Positions 8,457 to 17,076 of a stretch of DNA of 64,000 nt are shown here, one piece after another. The stretch covers positions 1,972,501 through 2,036,500 of the forward strand of contig NZ_OY762653.1 of the NCBI RefSeq assembly GCF_963666195.1, written 5' to 3'. Within the stretch, counting starts at the first letter, position 1. Each line of letters opens with the position of its first letter. This stretch comes from Trichococcus shcherbakoviae. GTDB taxonomy: Bacteria > Bacillota > Bacilli > Lactobacillales > Aerococcaceae. Under the pieces are notes generated by a model. The model searched no databases. It worked only from the letters and a program-made list of their open reading frames with translations, and was not told the DNA's origin. A program made the translations under genes and the position numbers.

Positions 8457-9332
8457 TTGAGTGATATCTGGAACCCGTGGCACGGCTGCAAAAAGGTCAG
8501 CCCGGGATGCCAAAATTGTTATATGTTTCATTTGGACAGTCAACGAGGGAAAGATGGCGCGCTGATTTACAAAGTCCAGAGCAGTTTCGATCGTCCGCTG
8601 AAAAGGAACCGGCGCGGCGACTACGTCATACCGCCCGGTTCCACGATACGCGTCTGCATGACTTCTGACTTCTTTCTTGAGGAAGCGGACGAGTGGCGCG
8701 GCGAAGTCTGGAAGATGATTGAAAAGCGGTCGGACGTGCTGTTCTACTTGTTGACGAAAAGAATCGAACGCGTGAAAGATTGTCTGCCTGAAAATTGGGG
8801 AGACGGTTGGGAAAACGTGTGGATGAATGTCTCTGCCGAAAACCAAAAGATGGCCGATAGGCGGATTCCGGTACTCCTAGATCTGCCTTTCAAACATCGA
8901 GGCATCATGGCCGCACCGTTGATCGGCGAAATCGACTTGACGAAGCATTTGTCATCCGGAAAAATCGAACGCGTCATCGTCGGCGGGGAAAACTATGACG
9001 GGGCAAGGGAATGCCAATATGAATGGGTGCAGAGGATGCACCAAGACTGCGTGATAAATAATGTGAACTTCGAGTTCATCGAAACCGGGAATCATTTTGT
9101 GAAGAACGGACGGAAGTATGAAATTTTGGACAAAAGAAAGCAGCAGGAGCAAGCAAAGAAATCCGGCTTGTTTTATGAAGGGCGTGCGGTTTCGGTTCAT
9201 CTGACGGAAGTTGCCCAGGGCGAATCGGTGCCGCTTTTTCGAACCGACGCCGTGACTTTGTGCGATTCCTGTGCCTACAAGAAATTTTGCGGTACGCAAT
9301 CCGGCAGCCCCAGCTGCATGTTATCATTATGA
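8457..9332 (+). CDS. DUF5131 (Gp37/Gp68-like) family protein
   Basis: A 291-residue protein with the family N-terminus IWNPWHGCKKVSPGCQNCYM (Cys11, Cys18, Cys21), a cysteine triad reminiscent of radical-SAM iron-sulfur sites. A second cysteine cluster lies at the C-terminus (CDSCAYKKFC and a final Cys). Homologues are common in phages and mobile DNA, with no firmly assigned reaction. The start is TTG at 8457, supported by AAAGGAG 8 nt upstream. ATG codons further in would remove the cysteine triad. It follows the transporter operon by 21 bp and may be co-transcribed. Function unknown. Confidence 0.8.
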   Translation: MSDIWNPWHGCKKVSPGCQNCYMFHLDSQRGKDGALIYKVQSSFDRPLKRNRRGDYVIPPGSTIRVCMTSDFFLEEADEWRGEVWKMIEKRSDVLFYLLTKRIERVKDCLPENWGDGWENVWMNVSAENQKMADRRIPVLLDLPFKHRGIMAAPLIGEIDLTKHLSSGKIERVIVGGENYDGARECQYEWVQRMHQDCVINNVNFEFIETGNHFVKNGRKYEILDKRKQQEQAKKSGLFYEGRAVSVHLTEVAQGESVPLFRTDAVTLCDSCAYKKFCGTQSGSPSCMLSL

Positions 9333-9356
9333 AAAATTAAGACAGAGGGTGGAAGA

Positions 9357-10340
9357 ATGAAGGCAGTCGTAGTGCATGAAGCGGGTGGACCGGAAAAACT
9401 GGTGCATGAGGAAGTTCCTCTTCCGGAAATCCGGGAAGGCTGGTCGCTCGTGAAGGTCATGGGCTTCGGCATCAACCATTCGGAAATCTTTACCCGAGAG
9501 GGGAAATCCCCTTCGGTCAAGTTTCCCCGCATTTTAGGGATTGAATGTGTAGGGATTGTGGAACGTTCGACCGACGAAGAGAGATTGCCGCTCGGTCAAA
9601 AAGTGGTGTCGATCATGGGGGAAATGGGGAGAGCATTCGACGGGAGTTATGCGGAATATGCTTTGTTGCCGAATGACCAAATCTATCCCGTCCACACCGA
9701 TCTGCCTTGGTCCCAACTGGCTGCCATTCCGGAAACCTACTATACGGCTTTCGGTTCCATGAAGAATCTGCGGATCCAATCGTCCGATCAGATTTTGGTT
9801 CGGGGGGCAACGAGCGGTGTGGGGGTTGCCTTTGCCAAGTTAATCAGAGCCCAATTCCCCGATATCAGGATTTACGGAAGCACACGAAAAGCCGAAAAGG
9901 GCGAGAGACTGAAGGAAGCCGGCTTCACCGACTACGTCGAAGATCGCAACGGCATTTTGGATACCGAGGAGACTTTCGACAAGATTCTGGAATTGATTGG
10001 GCCCGCGACGATCAAGGACAGCCTTTCCCATATACGGGAAGCTGGCATTGTCTGCAGCACCGGTCAACTCGGCGGGAAATGGTTTCTGGAGGATTTCGAT
10101 CCCATCATGGAATTGAAGCACAACAGCTACTTGACTACTTTCCATTCGAATGAAGTTTCCGGTGAAAAGTTGAATGAACTGCTGGCTTACATTGAGGGGA
10201 AAGGCGTTGCGGTGGATCCGGAGAGGGTTTTCACGCTCGAAAAGGTTGCCCAAGCCCATGCCTTTTTGCAGAGCCAGAACAGTTTCGGAAAAGTCATCGT
10301 GCTGGATCCGAGCGCAAGACGAGAAGAAGCTTCAGAATAG
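9357..10340 (+). CDS. Zinc-free alcohol dehydrogenase / quinone oxidoreductase (MDR superfamily)
   Basis: A 327-residue medium-chain dehydrogenase/reductase of the quinone reductase branch. It has a GroES-like N-terminal half (MKAVVVHEAGGPEKLVHEEV) and a Rossmann half with VRGATSGVGVAFAKLI for NADPH. The catalytic zinc cysteines of true alcohol dehydrogenases are missing, as usual for the Qor group. AGAGGGTGG precedes the ATG. It is 24 bp after the DUF5131 gene, so it may share its transcript. The substrate cannot be inferred. Confidence 0.85.
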   Translation: MKAVVVHEAGGPEKLVHEEVPLPEIREGWSLVKVMGFGINHSEIFTREGKSPSVKFPRILGIECVGIVERSTDEERLPLGQKVVSIMGEMGRAFDGSYAEYALLPNDQIYPVHTDLPWSQLAAIPETYYTAFGSMKNLRIQSSDQILVRGATSGVGVAFAKLIRAQFPDIRIYGSTRKAEKGERLKEAGFTDYVEDRNGILDTEETFDKILELIGPATIKDSLSHIREAGIVCSTGQLGGKWFLEDFDPIMELKHNSYLTTFHSNEVSGEKLNELLAYIEGKGVAVDPERVFTLEKVAQAHAFLQSQNSFGKVIVLDPSARREEASE

Positions 10341-10383
10341 GGTTGCGTTTCCACAGGTTATTGGTTAGAATTTAATGAGAAAC

Positions 10384-10470
10384 ACTGGGGGTGCGCGTAA
10401 GCGCTGAGACCGACACTGTCGGAACTCTTTGTACCTGATCTAGTTCATACTAGCGTAGGGAATGTGGCGT
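10384..10470 (+). promoter_or_regulatory. TPP riboswitch 1
   Basis: It contains the thi-box elements GGGGTGC, GCTGAGA and ACCTGATCTAG...CTAGCGTAGGGA in the right order and spacing. It is followed by its own terminator and then by a second TPP aptamer. It should reduce expression of thiW when thiamine pyrophosphate is plentiful. Confidence 0.93.
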
Positions 10471-10494
10471 TTGACTATTCGCATAATAGACATC

Positions 10495-10542
10495 AAAACG
10501 TTATATTTTCTGATTTTCGCATCAGATTATATAGCGTTTTTT
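10495..10542 (+). terminator. Terminator of TPP riboswitch 1
   Basis: A long stem (AACGTTATAT...ATATAGCGTT with inner CTGAT/ATCAG) followed by Ts. It is placed as the expression platform of the first aptamer. Confidence 0.8.
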
Positions 10543-10548
10543 AATTTC

Positions 10549-10636
10549 AGTAGGGGTGCGCAACTGCGCTGAGACCGACACTGTCGGAACCCTTCAAACC
10601 TGATCCAGTTCGTACTGGCGGAGGGAACTGAGCTTG
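10549..10636 (+). promoter_or_regulatory. TPP riboswitch 2
   Basis: The second thi-box has the elements GGGGTGC, GCTGAGACC, ACCTGATCCAG and CTGGCGGAGGGA. It is very similar to the first in its P3 arm (CCGACACTGTCGG in both), which suggests a local duplication. Confidence 0.94.
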
Positions 10637-10659
10637 GTCTGGAATCCGTACGTATATCC

Positions 10660-10690
10660 AAGACATCTCAGGGGAGGTGTCTGTTTATTT
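10660..10690 (+). terminator. Terminator of TPP riboswitch 2
   Basis: Stem AGACATCT/AGGTGTCT followed by a T-rich run, between the second aptamer and thiW. Confidence 0.75.
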
Positions 10691-10774
10691 TCATTCAATT
10701 CAGGGAGGAGGGGGAACGGCTCGCATAGGTCAGGATTAAAAAGGAATCATTCAAACTGAAAAGGGGAAAACATT

Positions 10775-11266
10775 ATGAACACAAAAAAATTAGTCACCAC
10801 TGCCTTGATCATCGCCATGGGGGTAGTCAGCAACAGCATCTTTGTCATCCCGATCGGCATTGCAAAGGTAGCACCGATGCAGCATCTGCTGAACGTATTG
10901 ACTGCTGTCTGGTTAGGACCCGGATATGCCGTCCTTCAGGCCTTCGGCGTTTCCGTGCTGCGCAACTTGTTGGGGACAGGGACCGTCTTTGCCTTTCCGG
11001 GCAGCATGATCGGGGCTATTTGTGCAGGTCTGTTTTATGCCAGAACGCAAAAGCTCGGTTACGCGGCACTGGGTGAATGGATTGGCACCGGAATCCTGGG
11101 GTCGTTGGCGAGCACTTTGCTGGCGCAGTTCTTTATGGGCATGGAAGCCGCATTGATGCTCTTTTTGCCGAGCTTCGCGATCAGTTCCGCCATCGGAGCG
11201 GGTATGGCTTATTTCATCATCCTGGAAATGGGAAAAAGAAGCGTGTTGGACCGGAACAGAACGTAA
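10775..11266 (+). CDS. thiW: ECF transporter S component ThiW
   Basis: A 163-residue membrane protein with about five hydrophobic helices and the ThiW signature GVSVLRNLLGTGTVFAFPGS with SMIGAICAGLFYAR next to it. ThiW proteins are the substrate-binding part of ECF transporters for a thiazole precursor of thiamine. The shared EcfAAT module is not in this window. The two TPP riboswitches directly upstream support the assignment independently. AAGGGGAAA precedes the ATG and a terminator follows the gene. No other thi gene is adjacent. Confidence 0.92.
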   Translation: MNTKKLVTTALIIAMGVVSNSIFVIPIGIAKVAPMQHLLNVLTAVWLGPGYAVLQAFGVSVLRNLLGTGTVFAFPGSMIGAICAGLFYARTQKLGYAALGEWIGTGILGSLASTLLAQFFMGMEAALMLFLPSFAISSAIGAGMAYFIILEMGKRSVLDRNRT

Positions 11267-11293
11267 GAAAAGGCTGTTATATAAATTAACTAA

Positions 11294-11327
11294 GAAACAA
11301 CCGGAACGTGAACCGGTTGTTTTTTTG
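11294..11327 (+). terminator. Terminator after thiW
   Basis: Stem AACAACCGG/CCGGTTGTT followed by seven Ts. Confidence 0.92.
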
Positions 11328-11432
11328 CCGTTCTCCGAGATATAGCCGCTGATCGAAGCTGGCGATTATTTCCGTTGTTCTCCACCGGTAAACGGGTGAG
11401 CATGGTAGCAGGCGACTAACATTAATGCGAAA

Positions 11433-11487
11433 GAAAATAATTTTCATTAAATAATAATTGAAAAAACTATTTTCATGTGTTATTCTA
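11433..11487 (+). promoter_or_regulatory. Promoter and RpiR-type operators of the nag operon
   Basis: Two palindromes, GAAAATAATTTTC (11433-11445) and GAAAAAACTATTTTC (11460-11474), have the GAAA-TTTC form of MurR/RpiR operators. The second overlaps a TTGAAA -35 (11459-11464), 17 bp from a TATTCT -10 (11482-11487). The layout suggests repression by the gene that follows. Confidence 0.6.
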
Positions 11488-11563
11488 TCAGCGTAGAGAA
11501 AAGGCGAAGTCAAAAATGCGTACCTCGCTTTTGGCGTTTGCGCACAGCAGGAGGCAACAAGCA

Positions 11564-12379
11564 ATGACAATCATCGAGGAAATCCAAAACCAGTATTCCG
11601 CTTTTTCCGCAAATGAGAAAAAAATCGCGGATTACATTCTCCGGAACAAAGCTTCCATCAAAAATATGAATATCAAGGATTTAGCGGCGAAGGTGGATAC
11701 ATCGACGTCCAGCATCACCCGTTTCTGCAAACATATCAACATCGATGGGTTTGTGGATATGAAGATTGCGTTGCGCTCAGTGACAAGCAACCAGCAATTG
11801 AAAGAAATGCCGACCGTCTATGATGATATTTATGGCTACTATACGCAAGTCATCGATGAAACCAATCAGATGATCGAGGATCAAGCAATCGAAACGGTTG
11901 TCGATTGGATCAAAAATGCAAAAAAAACCGTGATTTACGGCATCGGCAGTTCCGGATTTACGGCCGCTGAATTGGCGCAACGCTTGATCCGGATGGGCTT
12001 GAATGTCACTGGGGTCACCGACTCCCACTTGATGATCATCAACAGCTCGATCATCAAGGAAGACGAATTGGTGATCGCCATTTCCAATTCGGGGGAAACG
12101 CCGGAGTTGATTGCGTCATTGGAAATCGCGAAAAAGAAAAAAGCGAAGATCATCGCGCTGACCAGCTTCAAAAACAGTTCTCTGACGAAGCTAGCGGATG
12201 TCACCTGCTTCGGTTACCACTCGCGGTTCGTCAACAACACGGTGTTCGTCAATACACAGTTCGGGATGGTGTACCTGATCGATGTGATTTCGACACTCCT
12301 GCTGCAGGACAAGGATTTCCAATACAACATGGATCTGACGAGAGCAAATGTACAGGGTTATTCAAAAAAAACGGAATAG
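11564..12379 (+). CDS. MurR/RpiR-family regulator with SIS domain
   Basis: A 271-residue two-domain regulator. The N-terminal HTH_6 (about residues 1-77) includes IADYILRNKASIKNMNIKDL and STSSITRFCKHINIDGF, split here. The SIS sugar-phosphate domain (about 105-245) has VIYGIGSSGFTAAELAQRL and AISNSGETPELIASL. It precedes nagA and nagB, so GlcNAc-6-P, GlcN-6-P or MurNAc-6-P is a likely effector (inferred). The ATG at 11564 has CAGGAGG 9 nt upstream. An upstream ATG at 11477 overlaps the promoter and is unlikely. Confidence 0.9.
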   Translation: MTIIEEIQNQYSAFSANEKKIADYILRNKASIKNMNIKDLAAKVDTSTSSITRFCKHINIDGFVDMKIALRSVTSNQQLKEMPTVYDDIYGYYTQVIDETNQMIEDQAIETVVDWIKNAKKTVIYGIGSSGFTAAELAQRLIRMGLNVTGVTDSHLMIINSSIIKEDELVIAISNSGETPELIASLEIAKKKKAKIIALTSFKNSSLTKLADVTCFGYHSRFVNNTVFVNTQFGMVYLIDVISTLLLQDKDFQYNMDLTRANVQGYSKKTE

Positions 12380-12447
12380 CAAGTGGCGCGCATAGCCTGT
12401 GTTTTCATGAAAAAAATTCAGGTCATAATCAAAGAGGGGAAAGACAA

Positions 12448-13593
12448 ATGAAAAAAGTAATCATCCATGCAGAAGTGTATACGGGAGAAACGGTCATCGC
12501 CGATGGGTTTGTCCGGTTTGGAAAAGAAATCAGCACAGTCGGTAAGATGTCGGAATACGTTCCTGAATCAGGCGAGGAAGTGATCGACGCATCTGAGAGC
12601 AGGCTGGTGCCCGGCTTCATTGATATCCACAGCCATGGCGGCTATGGTGTGGACAACATGGACGGCGATGCGGAGGGCATCGATCGGATGATTGCGGCGA
12701 TGCACCGGGAAGGAATCACCAGTTATTTTCCGACGACGATGACGCAATCTTCTGAAAATATCGAAAAGGCGTTGACCGGCATCCGCAAGGCCGCGGAAAA
12801 AAATCCGGTCATCCAAGGCATCCACCTCGAAGGGCCATTCATTTCCGCAGTATTTAAGGGAGCGCAACCGGAAGAACACATCAAACTGCCGGATGCTGCC
12901 CTAATGCGCAAGTGGCAGGACTTGAGCGGAGGCTTGATCCGGTTGGTCACTTATGCGCCGGAGACGAGTGATGCGACTGACTTCGAAAAGTATTGCCTAG
13001 ATAGCCGCATCGTGCTTTCGGTAGGGCATTCAAATGCGGTTCGAAGCCAATTGCAACAATCCGAAGCAACACACATCACCCATCTCTTTAATGCGCAAAG
13101 GGGACTTCATCACCGTGAGCCGGGTGTAACCGGACATGCGTTCCTGGAGGAGAATATCTACGTGGAAATGATTGTCGATGGCCTGCATATCAATCCGGAA
13201 ATGGTGAAGATCGCCTTCAAACAAAAAGGCGCAGACCGTATCGAATTGATTACCGATGCTATGCGTGCCAAAGGGATGGGCGATGGCATCAGTGAATTGG
13301 GCGGACAGAAAGTCATCGTCAAAGAAGGACAAGCCCGTCTGGAAAGCGGAAATCTGGCAGGAAGTGTGCTGGAATTCCAGGAGGCTTTCAAGAACATCAT
13401 CGCCTTCACCGGCTGCAGCATCTTGGATGCGGTGAAGATGAGTTCGGTCAATCAGGCCCGCGAATTCGGTCTGGTGCGAAAAGGGGGCATCGCTCCGGGG
13501 AAAGATGCCGATATGGTGCTGCTTTCGGAGACTTTTGCGGTTGAGCGGACAATCAGTTATGGACAGACAGTATACAAGAAAAACGGAAAGTAG
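12448..13593 (+). CDS. nagA: N-acetylglucosamine-6-phosphate deacetylase
   Basis: A 381-residue amidohydrolase that removes acetate from GlcNAc-6-P in the cytoplasm. Family motifs are present: HSHGGYGVDN (metal-site His61/His63), HLEGPF, VGHSNA, THLFNAQRGLHHREPG and LITDAM with the catalytic Asp. Length is normal. GAGGGGAAAG lies 8 nt before the ATG. It is the middle gene of RpiR-nagA-nagB, and its product feeds directly into NagB. Confidence 0.95.
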   Translation: MKKVIIHAEVYTGETVIADGFVRFGKEISTVGKMSEYVPESGEEVIDASESRLVPGFIDIHSHGGYGVDNMDGDAEGIDRMIAAMHREGITSYFPTTMTQSSENIEKALTGIRKAAEKNPVIQGIHLEGPFISAVFKGAQPEEHIKLPDAALMRKWQDLSGGLIRLVTYAPETSDATDFEKYCLDSRIVLSVGHSNAVRSQLQQSEATHITHLFNAQRGLHHREPGVTGHAFLEENIYVEMIVDGLHINPEMVKIAFKQKGADRIELITDAMRAKGMGDGISELGGQKVIVKEGQARLESGNLAGSVLEFQEAFKNIIAFTGCSILDAVKMSSVNQAREFGLVRKGGIAPGKDADMVLLSETFAVERTISYGQTVYKKNGK

Positions 13594-13603
13594 GTTACAG
13601 ATC

Positions 13604-14311
13604 ATGGAAATAATCATTAAAGCGAACCCTGAAGAGGCCAGCCGCTGTGCATTCGAAAAAATCAGGGAAGAAATGAGTAACGGGGCAAAAGTATTGGGGT
13701 TAGCCACAGGCAGCACGCCGGTCAGGCTGTACCGGATCATGCGGGAAAGCGAGCTTGATTTCTCGGGGATGACATCGATCAATCTGGACGAATACATGGG
13801 GTTGTCCGAGGACAGTCCGCACAGCTACCATCATTTTATGCATGAGCACTTGTTCGATGCAAAACCATTCAAGAAAAACTATCTGCTGGATGGAATGGCT
13901 GATGAAATGGAAGAGTGCGCGCAATTCGAAGAAATCATCGCCGCGAATCCGATCGATGTGCAGATCCTCGGCATCGGCACAAACGGACACATTGGTTTCA
14001 ATGAGCCGGGCACATCCTTTGATTCCCGGACCCAGAAAGTGGCACTATGGCAATCCACGATTGATTCCAACAAACGTTACTTTGCGGATGAAAAGGATGT
14101 CCCGCGTTTTGCCTATTCGATGGGGATCCAATCGATCCTCTCGTCAAGACAGATCATCCTGATGGCTTTCGGAAAAGAAAAAGCCGCTGCCGTCAAAGCC
14201 GCACTGGAAGGTCCGGTCACGGAAGAGTTGCCGGCGAGTATCCTACAGACCCACAAGCATGTGACCGTGATACTCGATGAAGCAGCGGCACAAATGCTCA
14301 CGAAAAAATAG
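13604..14311 (+). CDS. nagB: Glucosamine-6-phosphate deaminase
   Basis: A 235-residue NagB enzyme converting GlcN-6-P to fructose-6-P and ammonia. Visible motifs are ATGSTPVRLY, NLDEYMGL (Asp62) and GIGTNGHIGFNEPG. The length matches the short monomeric Gram-positive forms, which lack the extended allosteric C-terminus of E. coli NagB. The ATG at 13604 lies 10 bp after nagA with only a weak AGGTTAC site, suggesting coupling to nagA. An upstream in-frame start at 13505 would overlap nagA and is rejected. Confidence 0.94.
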   Translation: MEIIIKANPEEASRCAFEKIREEMSNGAKVLGLATGSTPVRLYRIMRESELDFSGMTSINLDEYMGLSEDSPHSYHHFMHEHLFDAKPFKKNYLLDGMADEMEECAQFEEIIAANPIDVQILGIGTNGHIGFNEPGTSFDSRTQKVALWQSTIDSNKRYFADEKDVPRFAYSMGIQSILSSRQIILMAFGKEKAAAVKAALEGPVTEELPASILQTHKHVTVILDEAAAQMLTKK

Positions 14312-14319
14312 TGAATTAG

Positions 14320-14364
14320 ACAATCCGCGGGCTACTCCCCATGAGTCTCCGGATTGTCGTTTTT
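14320..14364 (+). terminator. Terminator after nagB
   Basis: Stem GACAATCCG/CGGATTGTC followed by a T run. Confidence 0.88.
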
Positions 14365-14438
14365 GATTAAAACGTTTACAATGGAGACAGAGGTAGCATG
14401 GAAAGCATGTGATCCAGGAATCCAAGGCGGTGATGGAA

Positions 14439-15026
14439 ATGTTGACTGTCGAGACAGCCAGAACATGGCTGAGCCTGTTCATCGAAAAGTTGGAAGTAAA
14501 CGAGAAGTATCTGAATACGCTGGATGAATCCATAGGTGACGGCGATCACGGGGCCAATATGCTTCGGGGCGCCAAAGATCTGAAGGCAAAATTAGCGGAA
14601 GGGCTTCAGGGAGGGTTGTCAGATCTGTTCAAAATGGCGGGGATGTCTTTCATCCAGAAAACGGGTGGGGCAGCCGGACTCATTTATGGGCAAGTCTTTC
14701 TGCATATGTCGGAGGCTTTTCAAGAAGATAACGATCTGATGGACAGCCTGACAAGCGGACTTGAAGGCATCCAAACGTTCGGCCCTACTGAACTGAAGGA
14801 AAAGACCTTAGTTGATGTTTGGATTCCGGTCATGGAAGACGTCCGGAATAAGCGCCTGACGTTGGAAAAAATCAATGAATATGTCACAAGCACGAAGGAT
14901 TTCCAGGCGAAAAAGGGACGCGCAGCCTATGTGTCGGAACAACTGAATGGCCATATCGATCCGGGAGCTGCCTCCTGCGGCTATTTCTTCGAGGCTATGC
15001 TGGAAGCGGGGGTGTACGATGAGTGA
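14439..15026 (+). CDS. dhaL: Dihydroxyacetone kinase ADP-binding subunit DhaL
   Basis: A 195-residue DhaL/Dak2 domain protein with the Mg-ADP motif IGDGDHGANM (Asp34, Asp36, His37 region) and the GGAAGLIYGQ loop. In the PTS-dependent DHA kinase, DhaL carries ADP that DhaM rephosphorylates, and DhaK holds dihydroxyacetone. Here dhaL is followed directly by dhaM (8-bp overlap), but no dhaK is present. The ATG at 14439 has AAGGCGG 8 nt upstream. GTG 14409 and ATG 14433 are alternatives. A cre-like box (AAACGTTTACA) lies near 14372. Confidence 0.88.
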   Translation: MLTVETARTWLSLFIEKLEVNEKYLNTLDESIGDGDHGANMLRGAKDLKAKLAEGLQGGLSDLFKMAGMSFIQKTGGAAGLIYGQVFLHMSEAFQEDNDLMDSLTSGLEGIQTFGPTELKEKTLVDVWIPVMEDVRNKRLTLEKINEYVTSTKDFQAKKGRAAYVSEQLNGHIDPGAASCGYFFEAMLEAGVYDE

Positions 15027-15393
15027 ACAGTACGGCATCTTATTGGTTTCGCATGTTACGGAACTCGCTGAAGGGCTGGCCCGATTGCTGAAGCCTGTAG
15101 CAAAGGACATTACCGTGAAAGCAGTCGGCGGAGCGGAAGACGGCGGAATCGGCACTAGTTTTGATAAAGTCACAGCGGCGCTCAATGAAATGCCGGAGCC
15201 TAATATATTGGCCTTTTATGATTTGGGCAGCGCCAAGATGAATCTTGAGTTAGTAAGTGAAATGACCGAAAAAAATCTGGTCATTTGCGATGCGGCGTTT
15301 GTGGAGGGAGCCTATCTGACAGCGGCTTTGCTGCAGGCGGATACGCCCTATGAAAAAATCCGTGAGCAGTTGCAGGAACTTTACGTAAAATGA
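15019..15393 (+). CDS. dhaM: PTS-type phosphotransferase subunit DhaM (EIIA-Man fold)
   Basis: A 124-residue single-domain DhaM of the Gram-positive type. The N-terminus GILLVSHVTELAEGLARLL carries the phospho-accepting His12. GGAEDGGIGTSFDKV and YDLGSAKMNLE follow the family pattern. It transfers phosphate from HPr to ADP on DhaL. Its start overlaps the dhaL stop by 8 bp. A terminator follows, so no dhaK is hidden downstream. Confidence 0.88.
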   Translation: MSEQYGILLVSHVTELAEGLARLLKPVAKDITVKAVGGAEDGGIGTSFDKVTAALNEMPEPNILAFYDLGSAKMNLELVSEMTEKNLVICDAAFVEGAYLTAALLQADTPYEKIREQLQELYVK

Positions 15394-15435
15394 AAGACTG
15401 AGCAAAGTTGCAGTGACAAAACACAATTAAGAAAA

Positions 15436-15464
15436 AGACTGCCAAGATGCAGTCTTTTTTTTGG
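15436..15464 (+). terminator. Terminator after dhaM
   Basis: Stem GACTGC/GCAGTC with loop CAAGAT, then eight Ts. Confidence 0.85.
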
Positions 15465-15565
15465 CGTTTTTTTCCATTATTGAAGGTGGATTGTTTCTAT
15501 ATTCTTTCTCGTATTTTTTATCTACAGATTGAATTATTGGTCAATTTAGTGTAAGCTAACACTAT

Positions 15566-15579
15566 AGAAAACGCTTACA
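15566..15579 (+). promoter_or_regulatory. cre box upstream of oadA
   Basis: AGAAAACGCTTACA reads on the other strand as TGTAAGCGTTTTCT, matching the CcpA consensus TGNAARCGNWWWCA at all but the last base. Carbon catabolite control of the decarboxylase operon is inferred. Confidence 0.75.
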
Positions 15580-15600
15580 ATATTAGCACCAAAGATAAGA

Positions 15601-17058
15601 ATGGATGTGATCGGATTGGAAAAAGGAAAGAAAGTGCTTTTTACTGAGACCGTTCTGCGCGATGCGCATCAAAGCTTGATGGCGACACGCATGTCTACGG
15701 CCGATATGCTCCCTATCGTGGAGAAAATGGATGAAGCCGGGTATTACGCGCTCGAGTGCTGGGGCGGCGCCACCTATGATGCGGCTATCCGTTTTCTGCA
15801 TGAAGATCCGTGGGAAAGACTGCGGCAAATCCGCAAGCGCGCTCCCCATGCGAAACTGCAGATGCTTCTTCGGGGACAGAATCTGATCGGGTACCGCCAC
15901 TATGCGGATGATATCGTGGATCGTTTTGTTGGGAAAGCCGTCGAGAACGGTATCGATATTTTTCGGATTTTTGATGCCTTGAATGACACGAGAAACTTGA
16001 AAGCATCCTTGGAAGCTGTCAAAAAATATGGCGCCCATGCACAACTGACAATCTGTTATACCATCAGCGATGTCCACACCATCCCATTTTACACCGACTT
16101 GGCCAAGGAACTTACTGAAATGGGTGCGGACTCGATCTGCATCAAGGACATGGCCGGCATATTGACGCCGAAAGTAGCCAAAGAGCTGATTCCGGCCATC
16201 AAAGCCGTTATCGATGTGCCTTTAAACATCCACACACATGCCACGAGCGGCGTTTCGCAGATGACCTATATGGCCGCCATCGAAGCGGGTGCGGACATCA
16301 TCGACTGCGCTATTTCGCCTTTTGCGGAAGGAACAAGCCAACCACCTACAGAATCGATGGCGCTGGTGTTAGAGGAACTCGGATACAGCACAGGGCTGGA
16401 CATCGCCAAATTGGAAGAAATCGCAGATTATTTCAAACCGATTCGCGACAAGTACATCGCTTCGGGTGTGCTGGACCCAAAGATGCTGTCAGTCGATCCC
16501 AAAGCGCTCATCTATCAAGTGCCGGGTGGGATGCTGTCGAATTTGAATTCGCAACTCAAGCAGGCAAAGGCCAGCGATAAATATGAGGCCGTGCTGCGGG
16601 AGGTTCCCCGTGTCAGAGCGGACTTAGGTTTTCCGCCATTGGTCACCCCAATGAGCCAAATGGTCGGGACACAGGCCGTTTTCAATGTCCTGACGGGAGA
16701 ACGCTACAAGATGGTCCCAAATGAAGTGAAGGATTACCTGCACGGAAAATACGGAAAGACACCGGTCCCGGTGAACGACAATTTCCGGCGCAGTATCATC
16801 GGGGATGATGCTGTCATCACGGATCGCCCGGCGGATCATCTGGAGCCGGAGTTCGCAAGATTGAAGGCGGAGTTGGGTGACTTGGCGCGTACGGACGAGG
16901 ACGTATTGACTTATGCATTGTTCCCACAGGTCGGCAAAGCTTATCTGCAGGAAGTCTACTATCCAACCATTCCTGAAGAACAAGCAGAAATAAAAGCGCC
17001 ATCTCAGGGTGAGACGGCGGAATCAGTTATTCGGATCCAAGCCCGCTACCGCAGTTAA
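15601..17058 (+). CDS. oadA: Oxaloacetate decarboxylase alpha subunit (carboxyltransferase domain only)
   Basis: A 485-residue carboxyltransferase that moves the C4 carboxyl of oxaloacetate to biotin. The TIM barrel starts with TVLRDAHQSLMATR (Asp21), with CIKDMAG (the lysine carbamylated in the family) and metal ligands HTHATSG. A PYC_OADA conserved domain follows. Unlike the Klebsiella protein it lacks the C-terminal biotinyl domain, which is a separate gene at 17408. The start is uncertain: ATG 15601 has no clear ribosome binding site, while GTG 15607 and TTG 15616 are close. First gene of a four-gene operon under a cre box. Confidence 0.92.
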   Translation: MDVIGLEKGKKVLFTETVLRDAHQSLMATRMSTADMLPIVEKMDEAGYYALECWGGATYDAAIRFLHEDPWERLRQIRKRAPHAKLQMLLRGQNLIGYRHYADDIVDRFVGKAVENGIDIFRIFDALNDTRNLKASLEAVKKYGAHAQLTICYTISDVHTIPFYTDLAKELTEMGADSICIKDMAGILTPKVAKELIPAIKAVIDVPLNIHTHATSGVSQMTYMAAIEAGADIIDCAISPFAEGTSQPPTESMALVLEELGYSTGLDIAKLEEIADYFKPIRDKYIASGVLDPKMLSVDPKALIYQVPGGMLSNLNSQLKQAKASDKYEAVLREVPRVRADLGFPPLVTPMSQMVGTQAVFNVLTGERYKMVPNEVKDYLHGKYGKTPVPVNDNFRRSIIGDDAVITDRPADHLEPEFARLKAELGDLARTDEDVLTYALFPQVGKAYLQEVYYPTIPEEQAEIKAPSQGETAESVIRIQARYRS

Positions 17059-17076
17059 GAGGAAGAGGTGAAAGAA

